Assembly (NCBI RefSeq): GCF_011065935.2
Contig: NZ_JAAMNH020000001.1
Location: forward strand, 1,075,001-1,139,000
Length of the DNA stretch: 64,000 bases
Reading direction: 5' to 3'
DNA from: Clostridium estertheticum
Lineage (GTDB): Bacteria > Bacillota > Clostridia > Clostridiales > Clostridiaceae
The notes under the pieces were generated by a model, which worked only from the letters and a program-made list of their open reading frames with translations, did no database searches and was not told the DNA's origin. A program made the position numbers and the translations under genes. Numbering within the stretch: the first letter of the stretch is position 1; every line of letters starts with the position of its first letter. Shown one piece after another: positions 53,875 to 63,547 of the stretch.

Positions 53875-54257
53875 AATATGCTTATCAATTTGCTAGCGCA
53901 GATAAGTATGCTATTGCAGCTCCAATGTGGAACCTAGCTTTCCCAGCCATTTTAAAAGCATATATCGATTATGTTAGTGTTCCTGGTATTACTTTTAAAT
54001 ATACAGCTGAGGGAGCAGTGGGTTTATTGGAAAATAAAAAAGCTGTTAATATCGTATCGCGTGGAGGAGCTTACTCTGAAGGGTCTATGGCGAATTTTGA
54101 AATGGGCGATCGTTATTTAAGAACCATTTTTGGATTCTTTGGAATTAGAGAATTCCAAACCATTGCAGTAGAAAACTGTAATGTGCAAGGTATTGACGTT
54201 GACGCAATAGTGAAAGAAGTAAAAGATAAGGCTATAGGCCTATCAAAGAATTTCTAG
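53835..54257 (+). pseudogene. FMN-dependent NADH-azoreductase fragment
   Basis: In a frame shifted from the preceding fragment, the DNA reads FGPKDTTSSEHPILKYAYQF, AIAAPMWNLAFPAILKAYID and VSRGGAYSEGSMANFEMGDR to a stop at 54255-54257. These are the AzoR flavin-binding PMWN and SRGG motifs. The N-terminal P-loop-like start is missing, so it joins OYE by a deletion near 53826-53835. Both were flavin reductases and may have been neighbours. Confidence 0.8.
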
Positions 54258-54853
54258 AATAAATACTGAATGGTATCTGTAAGGTAGACAATAATGGTTA
54301 CTGTTTATATAAAAAAAGCTTCAGGGTTCACTTCAGTTAGTTTGTATTTCATTTAAAGTTTATTTTATGAGTAGCTCTCATAGAGACTTTTTAAGTGGCG
54401 AAACTATGAACGGTTTGTTAACAATAAGATATCATCAATGATTTTAATGCAATATAATGGATGAAAATGAGTTAATATGTACAATAATGGGCAATAAAAT
54501 CACAAACATACAAGCTATGTCACTTTTTGATAGATAATAATATACATTTATAGGTATAAACATTCAAAAAAAAGTTTATTGAATGTTTATACCTTGTTTT
54601 TTTCATTATACACAGTAAATTAAAAGATTGTGAATATATATGCAAACAATTTAACATTCCTAATTGTCAAATGGAAACATACATAGCATTATTACGTAAA
54701 ATAGAGCTTAGGGTAAGGAATGCGGTGTTAAATTAATAAAAATAATAATAGGCATGATATATATGTAATTACAGTAAAATATTCAGTTTTCCTTATGAAA
54801 TCGTATACTCTATAATGATGGCATCAACAAGAAACAACAGGGGGGAAAATTAA
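54258..54853. other. Intergenic stretch upstream of arginine deiminase operon
   Basis: Holds the terminator at 54552-54603 and the promoter region of arcA (near 54780-54825, AT-rich with TATACTC/TATAATG strings). Nothing coding is supported. Confidence 0.5.
54552..54603 (+). terminator. 16-bp perfect terminator hairpin
   Basis: AGGTATAAACATTCAA pairs with TTGAATGTTTATACCT, followed by TGTTTTTTT. Confidence 0.75.
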
Positions 54854-56077
54854 ATGAAGTCATTTATAAATGTAACTTCTGAAATAGGAAAACTTAATAA
54901 AGTAATGCTACATAGACCTGGAAGAGAGATAGAAAATTTAGTGCCAGAGCTTCTTGAAAGATTACTTTTTGATGATATTCCTTATTTAGAGGTTGCTAGA
55001 AAAGAGCATGATATATTTGCAAAAATATTAAAGGAAAATGATGTGGAGGTTTTTTATTTAGAAGAACTTGCTACCGAGGCTTTGAATGAGGATAAAACAA
55101 AAAAAATATTTTTACAACAATTTTTGCAAGAAAGCCATATTAGTAATAAAGAGATATATGAATCCCTTTATACTTATTTAATGTCAAAGTCAACAAGAGA
55201 AATGATTGATATCCTTATGGCTGGAGTTAGAAAAAATGAGATAGAGGTTAAGGAAATGCAATCTCTAAGAGGATTAATAGGAAACCAGTATCCTTTCTAC
55301 TTGGACCCTATGCCTAATCTTTACTTTACTAGAGATCCAGGTGCTTCAATTGGAAATGGTATTACTATAAATACTATGCAAACTGAAGCTAGAAGGCGTG
55401 AGACTATGTTCTTGAAATTCATTCATGAATATCATAGCTCTTTTAAAAAATATGAAGTGCCACTTTGGTATGATAGAAGCCTTCCAAATAATATCGAAGG
55501 TGGGGACGAGCTTATATTATCTGCCACAACTCTTGCAATAGGATGTAGTCAAAGGACTTCACCAGAGGCTATAGAAGTTGTAGCAAGGAATTTGTTCCAA
55601 AAACATACTTCTTTCACAAAAGTATTAGTGTTGGAGATCCCAGCCTGTAGAGCATTTATGCATCTTGATACTGTATTTACTATGGTGGATTATGATAAAT
55701 TCACAATACACCCTGCTATAGAAGGACCTCTTAATGTTTTTGAAATTACAAAAGGCGTCAATGGAGAATTAAATATTAAACATGAGAAAGATATATTACA
55801 AAATATATTAAAATTCGCATTAGGCTTACCTTCAGTTGAGTTAATAAGATGTGGCGGTGGAGACTCTATTGTAGCAGCAAGAGAACAATGGAATGATGGA
55901 TCAAATACTCTTGCAATTGCACCTGGAAAGGTTATAACTTATGAAAGAAATTATGTTACAAATGATATTTTATCAAAACGAGGTATAACAGTGTTAACAA
56001 TGCCAAGTGCTGAACTTTCGAGAGGAAGAGGCGGTCCAAGATGTATGAGTATGCCTCTAAATAGAGATAACTTATAA
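54854..56077 (+). CDS. arcA: Arginine deiminase
   Basis: A 407-residue enzyme that converts arginine to citrulline and ammonia. Ribosome site GGGGGGAAA precedes ATG 54854. Family motifs are clear: LNKVMLHRPGREIENLVPE, NLYFTRDPGASIGNGI, NNIEGGDELI, the HLDTVFTMVD segment with the catalytic His, and SRGRGGPRCMSMPL with the nucleophilic Cys near the C terminus. It is the first gene of arcABDC. The pathway yields ATP by substrate-level phosphorylation and neutralises acid. Confidence 0.97.
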   Translation: MKSFINVTSEIGKLNKVMLHRPGREIENLVPELLERLLFDDIPYLEVARKEHDIFAKILKENDVEVFYLEELATEALNEDKTKKIFLQQFLQESHISNKEIYESLYTYLMSKSTREMIDILMAGVRKNEIEVKEMQSLRGLIGNQYPFYLDPMPNLYFTRDPGASIGNGITINTMQTEARRRETMFLKFIHEYHSSFKKYEVPLWYDRSLPNNIEGGDELILSATTLAIGCSQRTSPEAIEVVARNLFQKHTSFTKVLVLEIPACRAFMHLDTVFTMVDYDKFTIHPAIEGPLNVFEITKGVNGELNIKHEKDILQNILKFALGLPSVELIRCGGGDSIVAAREQWNDGSNTLAIAPGKVITYERNYVTNDILSKRGITVLTMPSAELSRGRGGPRCMSMPLNRDNL

Positions 56078-56117
56078 AAACAACAAAAAAATAACAAAAT
56101 ATTAGGAGGAATTTATT

Positions 56118-57116
56118 ATGTTTAACTTAAGAAACAGAAACTTTTTAACTCTGATGGACTTTACTCCAAAGGAAATAAACTACTTTTTAGATTTAGCTAG
56201 AGATTTAAAAAGGGCTAAGTATGCAGGTACAGAACAGCAAACATTAAAAGGTAAAAACATTGCGTTAATATTTGAAAAAAGTTCTACAAGAACAAGGTGT
56301 GCTTTTGAAGTAGGCGCATTAGATCAAGGAGCACATGTAACATACCTAGGACCTACAGGAACTCAAATTGGCAAAAAAGAATCTGTAGCAGATACAGCAA
56401 GGGTTCTTGGAAGAATGTATGATGGAATAGAATACAGAGGATATGGACAAGAAGTAGTTGAAGAACTAGCTAAATATGCAGGAGTGCCTGTATGGAACGG
56501 ATTAACAACTGAAGACCATCCAACACAAATCCTTGCAGACTTCTTAACTATAAAAGAACATTTTTCTAAACCATTAAATGAAATTAAATTTGTTTATGCT
56601 GGTGATGGAAGAAATAATATGGCAAATGCCCTTATGATAGGAGCTGCCAAGATGGGTATGGACTTTAGAATAGTTGCTCCAAATTCATTATTTCCTGAAG
56701 ATGCACTAGTTAATAAATGTAGAGAAGTAGCTAAGGATACAGGAGCAAAAATCACTATTACGGGTGACGTAGCGCAGGGAGTAAAAGATGCAGATGTTAT
56801 ATACACTGACGTTTGGGTATCCATGGGAGAAGCAGATGAAGTTTGGGAACAAAGGATTAGTATATTAAAACCATATCAAGTTAATAAAGAAATGATGAAG
56901 TTAACTGGTAATAAAGATACTAAATTTATGCATTGTCTGCCAGCATATCATGATTTAAAAACTGGAGTTGGTAGAGAAGTATTTGAAAAATTTGGAATGA
57001 ATGGTGTTGAAGTTACAGATGAAGTATTTGAAAGTGAGGCTTCAATAGTATTTGATGAAGCAGAAAACAGAATGCATACAATCAAAGCAGTTATGGTTGC
57101 TACACTTGGTGACTAA
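56118..57116 (+). CDS. arcB: Catabolic ornithine carbamoyltransferase
   Basis: A 332-residue enzyme that splits citrulline with phosphate into ornithine and carbamoyl phosphate. Ribosome site AGGAGGA. FEKSSTRTRCAFE is the carbamoyl-phosphate site, EDHPTQILADFLTI the second substrate region, and MHCLPAYHD the ornithine-binding HCLP motif. It lies 40 bp behind arcA. Context assigns it the catabolic direction. An intercistronic hairpin follows it. Confidence 0.97.
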   Translation: MFNLRNRNFLTLMDFTPKEINYFLDLARDLKRAKYAGTEQQTLKGKNIALIFEKSSTRTRCAFEVGALDQGAHVTYLGPTGTQIGKKESVADTARVLGRMYDGIEYRGYGQEVVEELAKYAGVPVWNGLTTEDHPTQILADFLTIKEHFSKPLNEIKFVYAGDGRNNMANALMIGAAKMGMDFRIVAPNSLFPEDALVNKCREVAKDTGAKITITGDVAQGVKDADVIYTDVWVSMGEADEVWEQRISILKPYQVNKEMMKLTGNKDTKFMHCLPAYHDLKTGVGREVFEKFGMNGVEVTDEVFESEASIVFDEAENRMHTIKAVMVATLGD

Positions 57117-57144
57117 GCTAAAGTAATTTATAAGTATAAGGTTA

Positions 57145-57179
57145 ATTAGTGAGGGTAATATTATCGCCCTCACTAATTG
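57145..57179 (+). terminator. Intercistronic hairpin between arcB and arcD
   Basis: AATTAGTGAGGG pairs perfectly with CCCTCACTAATT over an 11-nt loop. No T-run follows, so it may stabilise the arcAB message or attenuate arcDC. Confidence 0.55.
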
Positions 57180-57218
57180 AAAATATTGCGAATGCACTGA
57201 GCAGAAGGAGAATATAAA

Positions 57219-58625
57219 ATGGAAAAAGAAAAGAAGTTAGGCTTGTCACTATTAGTGGCTCTTGGTGTTGGTTCCATGATCGGAGGCGGAATTTTCAATA
57301 GCCCAACTGATCTTATAGGTAAAGCAAATCCTCAATCAGTACTTATTGCATGGGCAGTTGGTGGACTTGGTGTGGCATTTTTAGCACTAGTATTTCAAAT
57401 GCTTGCAAACAGAAGGCCTGAGCTTACAGGGGGAATTTTTACTTATGCAAAGGAAGGCTTTGGAGAGTTTATTGGATTCAATTCAGCCTGGGGATATTGG
57501 TTAAGTGCTTGGCTTGGAAATGTGGCATTTTTTATTCTTATATTTAAAACTTTTAATAGTTTAGTAGGTGACATGAGTCCTATAATATCATTTATATTAG
57601 CGTCTGCACTATTATGGGGAATTCATTATATACAAATGAGTGGAATTAAAAACGCTGGAATAATAAACGCTGTTGCTACAGTGGCGAAAATTATTCCATT
57701 ATTAATGGTAGTTGTATTTGGACTTGCAATATTTAAATTTGGAACTTTTAATGTGTCAAATTGGAAAACAGCATTAGCAGCTACTGGAGATTCTGCTACA
57801 GTATTTGCGCAGGTTAAAGGAGCAATGGGTACAATTTTGTGGTGCTTTATTGGTATTGAAGCTGCAACGGTACTTTCTGAGAGAGCAAAATCTCAAAAGA
57901 TTGTTGGAACAGCTACAATAATAAGTTTAATTGTAACTTTAATACTTTATGCACTGGTTTCAACAACAGCTATGGGCGTAATTCCAGCTAAAGCTCTTGC
58001 AGGATCAGCTACACCACTAGCCGATGTACTAGCAAGTACGGTAATTGGAAGTGTTGGAGCTTTAATTGTTAAAGTTGGTTTAATAGTTTCACTTGTAGGC
58101 TGCCTAATTAGTTGGATTATGCTTGCAGCAGAAATTCCTTATGTTGCGGCAAAAGGCGGTACAATGCCTAAATGGTTTATGAAACAAAATAACAATGGTG
58201 CTACAGTAAATTCATTATTGCTAACGGATGGATTAACTCAAATATTTTTACTTTCCCTACTTTTACCAGCACTTCAAACTGCCTACAATAGTGTGTTTTT
58301 AATTTCTACAACATGTATTTTGATTCCATATTTGCTTTCATCATTATATGCAGTTAAGGTTTCATTAGCAGATGGACTAGGAGTTAAAGATAAGGTAGTT
58401 TCTATATTAGCCTGTATTTATTCATTATATGTAATTTATGCAGTAGGAATGAAATATTTAGGAACAGCAGTAATACTGTATGCAATTGGTATATTTGTAT
58501 ATCTAAAGGCTAGAAAAGAAAAGAACGAAGTTGTTAGTTTAAATGAGAAAATAGGAATGGCAGCGATTATGATAGGAGCAATCTTGATGATTATACTGCT
58601 TGCAATTGGTAAAATTCAACTTTAA
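57219..58625 (+). CDS. arcD: Arginine/ornithine antiporter
   Basis: A 468-residue APC-superfamily exchanger with 12 helices. VGSMIGGGIFNSPTDL in helix 1 is the substrate-binding GxGxx motif, and GAMGTILWCFIGIEAATVLS is in helix 6. It imports arginine in exchange for ornithine without energy cost. Ribosome site AGAAGGAGA. Its place between arcB and arcC fits the clostridial arcABDC order. Confidence 0.93.
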   Translation: MEKEKKLGLSLLVALGVGSMIGGGIFNSPTDLIGKANPQSVLIAWAVGGLGVAFLALVFQMLANRRPELTGGIFTYAKEGFGEFIGFNSAWGYWLSAWLGNVAFFILIFKTFNSLVGDMSPIISFILASALLWGIHYIQMSGIKNAGIINAVATVAKIIPLLMVVVFGLAIFKFGTFNVSNWKTALAATGDSATVFAQVKGAMGTILWCFIGIEAATVLSERAKSQKIVGTATIISLIVTLILYALVSTTAMGVIPAKALAGSATPLADVLASTVIGSVGALIVKVGLIVSLVGCLISWIMLAAEIPYVAAKGGTMPKWFMKQNNNGATVNSLLLTDGLTQIFLLSLLLPALQTAYNSVFLISTTCILIPYLLSSLYAVKVSLADGLGVKDKVVSILACIYSLYVIYAVGMKYLGTAVILYAIGIFVYLKARKEKNEVVSLNEKIGMAAIMIGAILMIILLAIGKIQL

Positions 58626-58715
58626 ATATTATTTTAGTGAAATTTTATAGAATAGCTTTAATCTGTTAAATAAAAAAAATTATATTTTATATATAATATA
58701 AAAGGAGAAATTAAT

Positions 58716-59666
58716 ATGGCGAGAATAGTAATAGCGCTTGGTGGGAATGCCCTTCAAGCAAATCCAAAGGATACTACAGCAGAAGCACAGTTAGTAACTG
58801 CAAGAGAAACTTCAGAGGCTATTGTAGATTTAATTGAAGAGGGTCATGAGGTAATAGTTGCCCATGGTAATGGACCTCAAGTAGGTCAACTTGTAGCTAC
58901 CTATGAAGCAGCAACATTAATTAATGAAAATAACCCAATAATGCCGTTTCCTGAATGTGGTGCTATGAGTCAAGGCTATATAGGGTATCATCTGCAACAA
59001 AGTATTAAGGCGGAGATGGGAAAAAGAGGGATAAATAAACAAGTTGCAACAGTAGTTACTCAAGTAATAGTAGACCCTAATGATCCAGGATTTAAGAATC
59101 CAACTAAACCAGTAGGTTCTTTCTTTACAGAGCAGCAGGCTAAGAAACTAATGACTGAAAAGGGATACATAATGAAGGAAGATTCCAATAGAGGCTGGAG
59201 ACGAGTAGTTGCGTCACCTCTTCCAAAGGCTATAGTTGAAGAACCTATTATTAAAACATTAGTTGAAGCTGGACATGTTGTTATAACTGTTGGTGGAGGC
59301 GGTATACCTGTAATTGACAAGGGAAACGGAAACCTTGAAGGAGTACCAGCAGTAATAGATAAGGATTTTGCTTCTGGTAAAATAGCAGAACTTCTAAATG
59401 CTGATGCATTGGTTGTACTTACAGCAGTTGAACAAGTTGCTATTAACTTTGGAAAGCCTGATCAAAAGAATCTTTCAAGAATAACGGTAGAAGAGGCTAA
59501 GACATACATTGAAGAAGGACATTTTGCTCCTGGCTCTATGCTTCCAAAAATAAAAGCGGCGCTTACTTTCGTTGAAGCAAAAAAAGGTAGAAAAGCAATT
59601 ATAACATCCCTTGAGAAAGCTAGGGAAGCGATAGGTGGAACGGCAGGAACTGTGATAACAAACTAA
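58716..59666 (+). CDS. arcC: Carbamate kinase
   Basis: A 316-residue enzyme that makes ATP from carbamoyl phosphate and ADP. RIVIALGGNALQ is the N-terminal nucleotide loop, VAHGNGPQVGQL the active-site segment, and VITVGGGGIPV and GSMLPKIKAALTFVE are typical of the amino-acid kinase fold. Ribosome site AAAAGGAGA precedes ATG 58716. It completes the arginine deiminase pathway and is followed by a terminator. Confidence 0.96.
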   Translation: MARIVIALGGNALQANPKDTTAEAQLVTARETSEAIVDLIEEGHEVIVAHGNGPQVGQLVATYEAATLINENNPIMPFPECGAMSQGYIGYHLQQSIKAEMGKRGINKQVATVVTQVIVDPNDPGFKNPTKPVGSFFTEQQAKKLMTEKGYIMKEDSNRGWRRVVASPLPKAIVEEPIIKTLVEAGHVVITVGGGGIPVIDKGNGNLEGVPAVIDKDFASGKIAELLNADALVVLTAVEQVAINFGKPDQKNLSRITVEEAKTYIEEGHFAPGSMLPKIKAALTFVEAKKGRKAIITSLEKAREAIGGTAGTVITN

Positions 59667-59745
59667 TTAAATTAAGATGTAAGTCCTAAGAAGAAAATTC
59701 TTATGACTGGTATTACTCACTTCATCCATAAGTTGATGTAGCTTA

Positions 59746-59780
59746 GAAAAATAGTGCCTGTGAAAAGGCACTATTTTTTA
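59746..59780 (+). terminator. Terminator of arc operon
   Basis: AAAATAGTGCC pairs with GGCACTATTTT over an 8-nt loop and is followed by T-rich sequence. Confidence 0.8.
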
Positions 59781-59784
59781 TTGC

Positions 59785-61116
59785 AAAAATGTTCTCAAAT
59801 CTAAAATCTCTAATAGTGTTACTAAGTTCTCAGGTCAATATACCATTTTAAAATTTAGAGAAAGCTTTCTAAATTTAGATGAGGCTGAATACTTTAAATA
59901 CTTAGAAATTGCTAAAAAAGTACTGTCTGGAACTATTGGGAATAATATTTTAGAACTTAACTTTGAAGCTAATGAAGATTTTACAAATGAAAGACAGATT
60001 TCGCTTATGCAGCTTAAAAACAGTCAATTAAAAGATGATGCTCTTGTAGGTAACCTTTATGATTTGATTATAGCTAATTATGATTACACTGGTAATTTTT
60101 TAATACTCTTTTTTCATGATGCTTATGATGTTATTAGCAAAACCAAAGATAATATTCGGATAGATGAATCTGAAGAAGTATATGAATATGTGTTATGTGC
60201 AATATGTCCAGTTTCACTTTCAGAACCTGGTCTTAGATACTTTGAACAGCAAAACGAAATAAAAGCACGTATTAGAGATTGGATAGTCGAGCCCCCAACT
60301 AATGGCTTTGTGTTTCCAGCTTTTATTGATCGTAGTTCAGATGTTAACTCTATTATGTATTATACAAAAAATGCAAAGGATACACATACTGAATTAATGG
60401 AAAATGTGCTAGGTTGTCATTCAGTACAAACGGCTACGGTGCAAAAGGAAACATTTCAATCAATTATTAAAGATTCTTTTAGCTTAGATGAAAATAAAGC
60501 TGATAAAATTTTTATGGATATACAAGAAAACCTAAGTACTATGATAGAAGAATACAATGCTATAAATGATGATGCAGATTGTGAACCTATAAGCTTAACA
60601 AAGAAGGATATACAAAACCTTTTAATAGAAAGTGAAGTTCCGCAGGAAATTACTACTTTGATTCAAAACTCCTATGTAGAGAACTTTGGTGATGATATCA
60701 CTTTAGCAAAGAATTTAATTGACGCAAAGGCTCTTAAGGCAAATGTGCAAAGAAAAAAGGAAGAACACCTCCACAAACAAGTGGAAATACTTCAAGCTAG
60801 ACTTGATCAAGTTAAACAAGAGAATACTATAGATAATGAAACTCTCCTGTCTACAGAAGTTAATGATGATAATGTGGTTTTAGAAGAAGCCTCTACAACT
60901 GATTTAGAAGAAACTTTAGAAACTAATTTAGAGAAAGTTCCAGATGCATATTCAGAAGAGAATAATGTTACCCCTCATTATGATGTTATACTACAAGTAA
61001 AACCCGAAAAAGTTTCTCAAATAAAATCTCAAATAATTGATGGCCAAAAATGCATAGTTATTCCTATTAATGACAATGAACAAACTAGGGTTAATGGTAT
61101 AGAAAATTTGATTTAG
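59785..61116 (+). pseudogene. DUF4317 protein, 5' truncated
   Basis: The frame is open from the arc terminator (KNVLKSKISNSVTKFSGQYT) and goes on with FRESFLNLDEAEYFKYLEI and LKNSQLKDDALVGNLYDLII; an internal ATG at 60007 could give a 369-residue product. EYVLCAICPVSLSEPGLRYF and WIVEPPTNGFVFPAFIDRSS are DUF4317 hallmarks. The C terminus, after VKPEKVSQIKSQII, looks complete, with an acidic linker of about 60 residues before it. The normal N-terminal start is missing, so it is a truncated gene; an active shorter protein cannot be excluded. Confidence 0.75.
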
Positions 61117-61184
61117 AACAACCTTATTAACTATTTTATCCGGAGGCATTTTTTATATATAGGAAACAGCTTGCGGAAACCGCT

Positions 61185-61436
61185 GTGGATAACATTTTAA
61201 CAGAGATTGAAGAAAAGGCAGAAATGTTAATGAATGCAATGAAGTATAAAGTAAGTGATGCCAATTCTATAGCATTTATAAAACTAATACAAAGTAAGAA
61301 AAAAATAAATTCAGTTAAAGCTGAAAAGGCATTACTTTTAGCTAAGGACATAAAAGCAATTCACAAGACCTTAGGTGAAAAAAAAATTAAAGTTAATAGT
61401 GGGTTTTGTCCTAAATTTACACCTTTCGACAAGTGA
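61185..61436 (+). CDS. Short helical protein of unknown function
   Basis: A GTG start gives 83 residues, but no good ribosome site lies at the usual distance. CGGAGG at 61141 would better suit a start within 61150-61160, where no normal start codon is in frame (the frame reads FFIYRKQLAETAVDNILTEI). The protein is helical and Lys/Glu-rich, with ALLLAKDIKAIHKTLGEKKI near the end. I recognise no family. It follows the DUF4317 gene by about 20-70 bp and may be a truncated partner. Confidence 0.4.
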   Translation: MDNILTEIEEKAEMLMNAMKYKVSDANSIAFIKLIQSKKKINSVKAEKALLLAKDIKAIHKTLGEKKIKVNSGFCPKFTPFDK

Positions 61437-61490
61437 CAGTCACCCTTGTGGGGAGGTTGCTTCCCACTTGCTTAAACTTTTCAATTCACT

Positions 61491-62016
61491 TTGAGGATTA
61501 TTGCTGATAAGGATAGAATAAAAAAATATGAAAATAGCCATGTGTATTGTAATGGTGAACTTTGTAAGTTCAATTATGTGACACCAGAAGAGTTATACAA
61601 ACCTGTAGACTTAATTATTTTTGCTGTTAAATATAGTGCATTGAATAATGCTATAAAAGATGCATCTAATCAAATAGGAGAACACACTATTATTTTATCA
61701 GCATTAAATGGAATTTCAAGTGAAGCTATTATTTCTGAAACTTATGGAATGGATAAAATTTTATATTGCGTTGCACAAGGCAGGGATGCAGTTAAAGAAG
61801 GAAATGAATTAACATATCATAATAAGGGAATGCTCTGCTTTGGGGAACGAGAACCAGGCATTATGACAGAAAAGGTGAAGAGGGTTTCTGAGTTTTTTGA
61901 AAAGGTAGAATTTCCATATGAGGCAGTTATGGATATGAATGAGAGACAATGGGGTAAGTTTATGCTCAATGTTGGAGTGAATCAAACAGTTGCTGTATAT
62001 GAAAGTAACTACGGTA
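61491..62016 (+). pseudogene. Ketopantoate reductase (PanE/ApbA) fragment, cut by IS607 remnant
   Basis: The frame reads IIADKDRIKKYENSHVYCNG, DLIIFAVKYSALNNAIKDAS, TIILSALNGISSEAIISETY and WGKFMLNVGVNQTVAVYESN. This is the middle of ApbA/PanE, lacking the N-terminal GxGxxG nucleotide loop and the C-terminal half. It breaks at about 62016, where an IS607 tnpA sequence begins. It probably was a NADPH-dependent 2-dehydropantoate reductase. Confidence 0.8.
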
Positions 62017-62199
62017 AAATACAAAGAGAAGGATAATGGTGTAGAAATTATAGTTGTCAATAATGAGGCCTTATCCCCCGAAGCTGAAATGGTTCATGAC
62101 TTAGTTAACATTATACATGTGTTCAGTTGCATAATTTATAGACTTAGAAAGTATAAAAAAAAGGTCAAGGAGGATAAGGAAATTGCTAAGAACATATAA
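62017..62199 (+). pseudogene. IS607-family TnpA C-terminal remnant
   Basis: The frame reads KDNGVEIIVVNNEALSPEAE, MVHDLVNIIHVFSCIIYRLR and KYKKKVKEDKEIAKNI to a stop at 62197-62199. This is the C-terminal end of the serine recombinase of IS607 elements; the HTH and catalytic Ser are missing. Its end overlaps the TnpB start by 17 bp, the usual arrangement in this family. Confidence 0.85.
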
Positions 62200-63382
62200 A
62201 ACAGAAATAAACCCAACAGGGGAACAAAGACGACAGACTCGTCAAAGCATTGGTGTTTGTAGGTATTTATACAACTTTTATTTAGCTGAAAATAAAGAAT
62301 TATATAATCAATTTAAAAATGGATTAATAGATAAAAAACAAGCTTTTATGAGTGCTAATAATTTTGATATATTTATAAATCATGCAATTAAAACACAAGA
62401 AGAATTTGCATGGATTAATGAATGTGGTTCTAAAGCTAGAAAAAAGGCTATTTGTAATGCTGAAACTGCATTTAAAAGGTTTTTTAAAGGACAAAGTAAA
62501 TTCCCTAACTTCAAGAAAAAGAAGAATCAAGATGTTAAAATGTATTTTCCTAAAAATAATAAAGGCGATTGGACAGTAGAAAGACACAGAATTAAAGTTC
62601 CGAGTCTTGGTTGGGTACAACTAAAAGAAAAAGGATATATTCCAATTAATTTGAAAGTGACTAGTGGGACTGTAAGCTTTAAAGCAAGTAGGTATTATGT
62701 TTCTGTTTTAATTGATGTTCAAGACACCAATGATTATTCCACTTCTGAGAATCAAGGAATAGGAATAGATTTGGGAATAAAAGACTTGGCAATAGTTAAT
62801 ACAATAGAGAAACCATTTAAAAATATAAATAAGACTAAAGAAGTTAAAAAATTAGAAAAAAAGTTAAAAAGAGAACAAAGAAAGCTTTCAAGGAAATATG
62901 AAAGTTTAAAAGCAAGAAATAAAAAAATAAAAAAAGAAGGAGGAAATGCTACTAGACACAATATATCCAAGAAAATAGCCATTGTACAAAAACTTCATCA
63001 AAAACTTTCTAATATTAGAACCAATTATGTTAATCAAGTAATTAATGAGATAGTAAAAACCAAACCGTCTTATATAACAATTGAAGATTTAAACGTAAGA
63101 GGAATGATGAAAAATAAGCATTTAGCAAAGGCAGTAGCACAACAAAATTTTTACGACTTTAGAGTTAAACTTGCTTTCAAATGTAAGCTTAATAATATAG
63201 AACTAAGAATTGTTGATAGATGGTATCCATCAAGTAAAACGTGTTCTAATTGTGAAAGCATTAATAAAGATTTAAAACTTTCAGATAGAATGTATGTATG
63301 TCCAGTATGTGGACTTATAATTGATAGGGATAAAAATGCTAGTGTAAACCTTGCAAATGCTAAAATATACAAAGTGGCATAA
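62183..63382 (+). CDS. tnpB: TnpB RNA-guided nuclease of IS607-type element
   Basis: A 399-residue protein with TTG start after AAGGAGG. The N-terminal helix-turn-helix region has GVCRYLYNFYLA. RuvC catalytic residues are visible: Asp196 (GIDLGIKDLAIVN), Glu301 (ITIEDLNVRGM) and Asp383 (DRDKNASVNL). The zinc finger has Cys354/357 and Cys373/376 (TCSNC, CPVCG). All key residues are kept, so the protein may be active although TnpA is broken. TnpB enzymes cut DNA guided by an RNA from the element's right end and help retain the transposon. The guide RNA should lie at the 3' end, see next entry. Confidence 0.93.
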   Translation: MLRTYKTEINPTGEQRRQTRQSIGVCRYLYNFYLAENKELYNQFKNGLIDKKQAFMSANNFDIFINHAIKTQEEFAWINECGSKARKKAICNAETAFKRFFKGQSKFPNFKKKKNQDVKMYFPKNNKGDWTVERHRIKVPSLGWVQLKEKGYIPINLKVTSGTVSFKASRYYVSVLIDVQDTNDYSTSENQGIGIDLGIKDLAIVNTIEKPFKNINKTKEVKKLEKKLKREQRKLSRKYESLKARNKKIKKEGGNATRHNISKKIAIVQKLHQKLSNIRTNYVNQVINEIVKTKPSYITIEDLNVRGMMKNKHLAKAVAQQNFYDFRVKLAFKCKLNNIELRIVDRWYPSSKTCSNCESINKDLKLSDRMYVCPVCGLIIDRDKNASVNLANAKIYKVA

Positions 63383-63445
63383 TCAAGCTATTGTATATGT
63401 GTACCGATGGCTAATCGGGAATTTAAGCCTTTGGAGTGTTATATC
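63383..63445 (+). ncRNA. Candidate omega (reRNA) guide scaffold 3' of tnpB
   Basis: GTACCGATGGCTAATCGGGA and ATTTAAGCCTTTGGAGTG directly after the tnpB stop have the shape of a TnpB guide-RNA scaffold: CCGAT/ATCGG pairs around GGCTA. The guide would start just after GGAGTG, near 63442. Ends are estimated. Confidence 0.6.
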
Positions 63446-63547
63446 AAATGTTAGTAGTATCAGTAATGATATGAGGACAGACACAATGAAAAAGGAATTT
63501 TCTTGGTATGGATATGTTTGTCCATATTTTAAGTAGCAGTATAACAT
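63446..63547. other. Flank between guide-like RNA and deformylase gene
   Basis: A short frame MKKEFSWYGYVCPYFK (63486-63536) starts at ATG without a good ribosome site and is probably the edge of the old target gene. No other feature. Confidence 0.35.

Noticed and set aside
61136..61351. Minus-strand hydrophobic ORF near 61.2 kb
   Set aside because: It mirrors a Lys/Glu-rich plus-strand frame and has no ribosome site.
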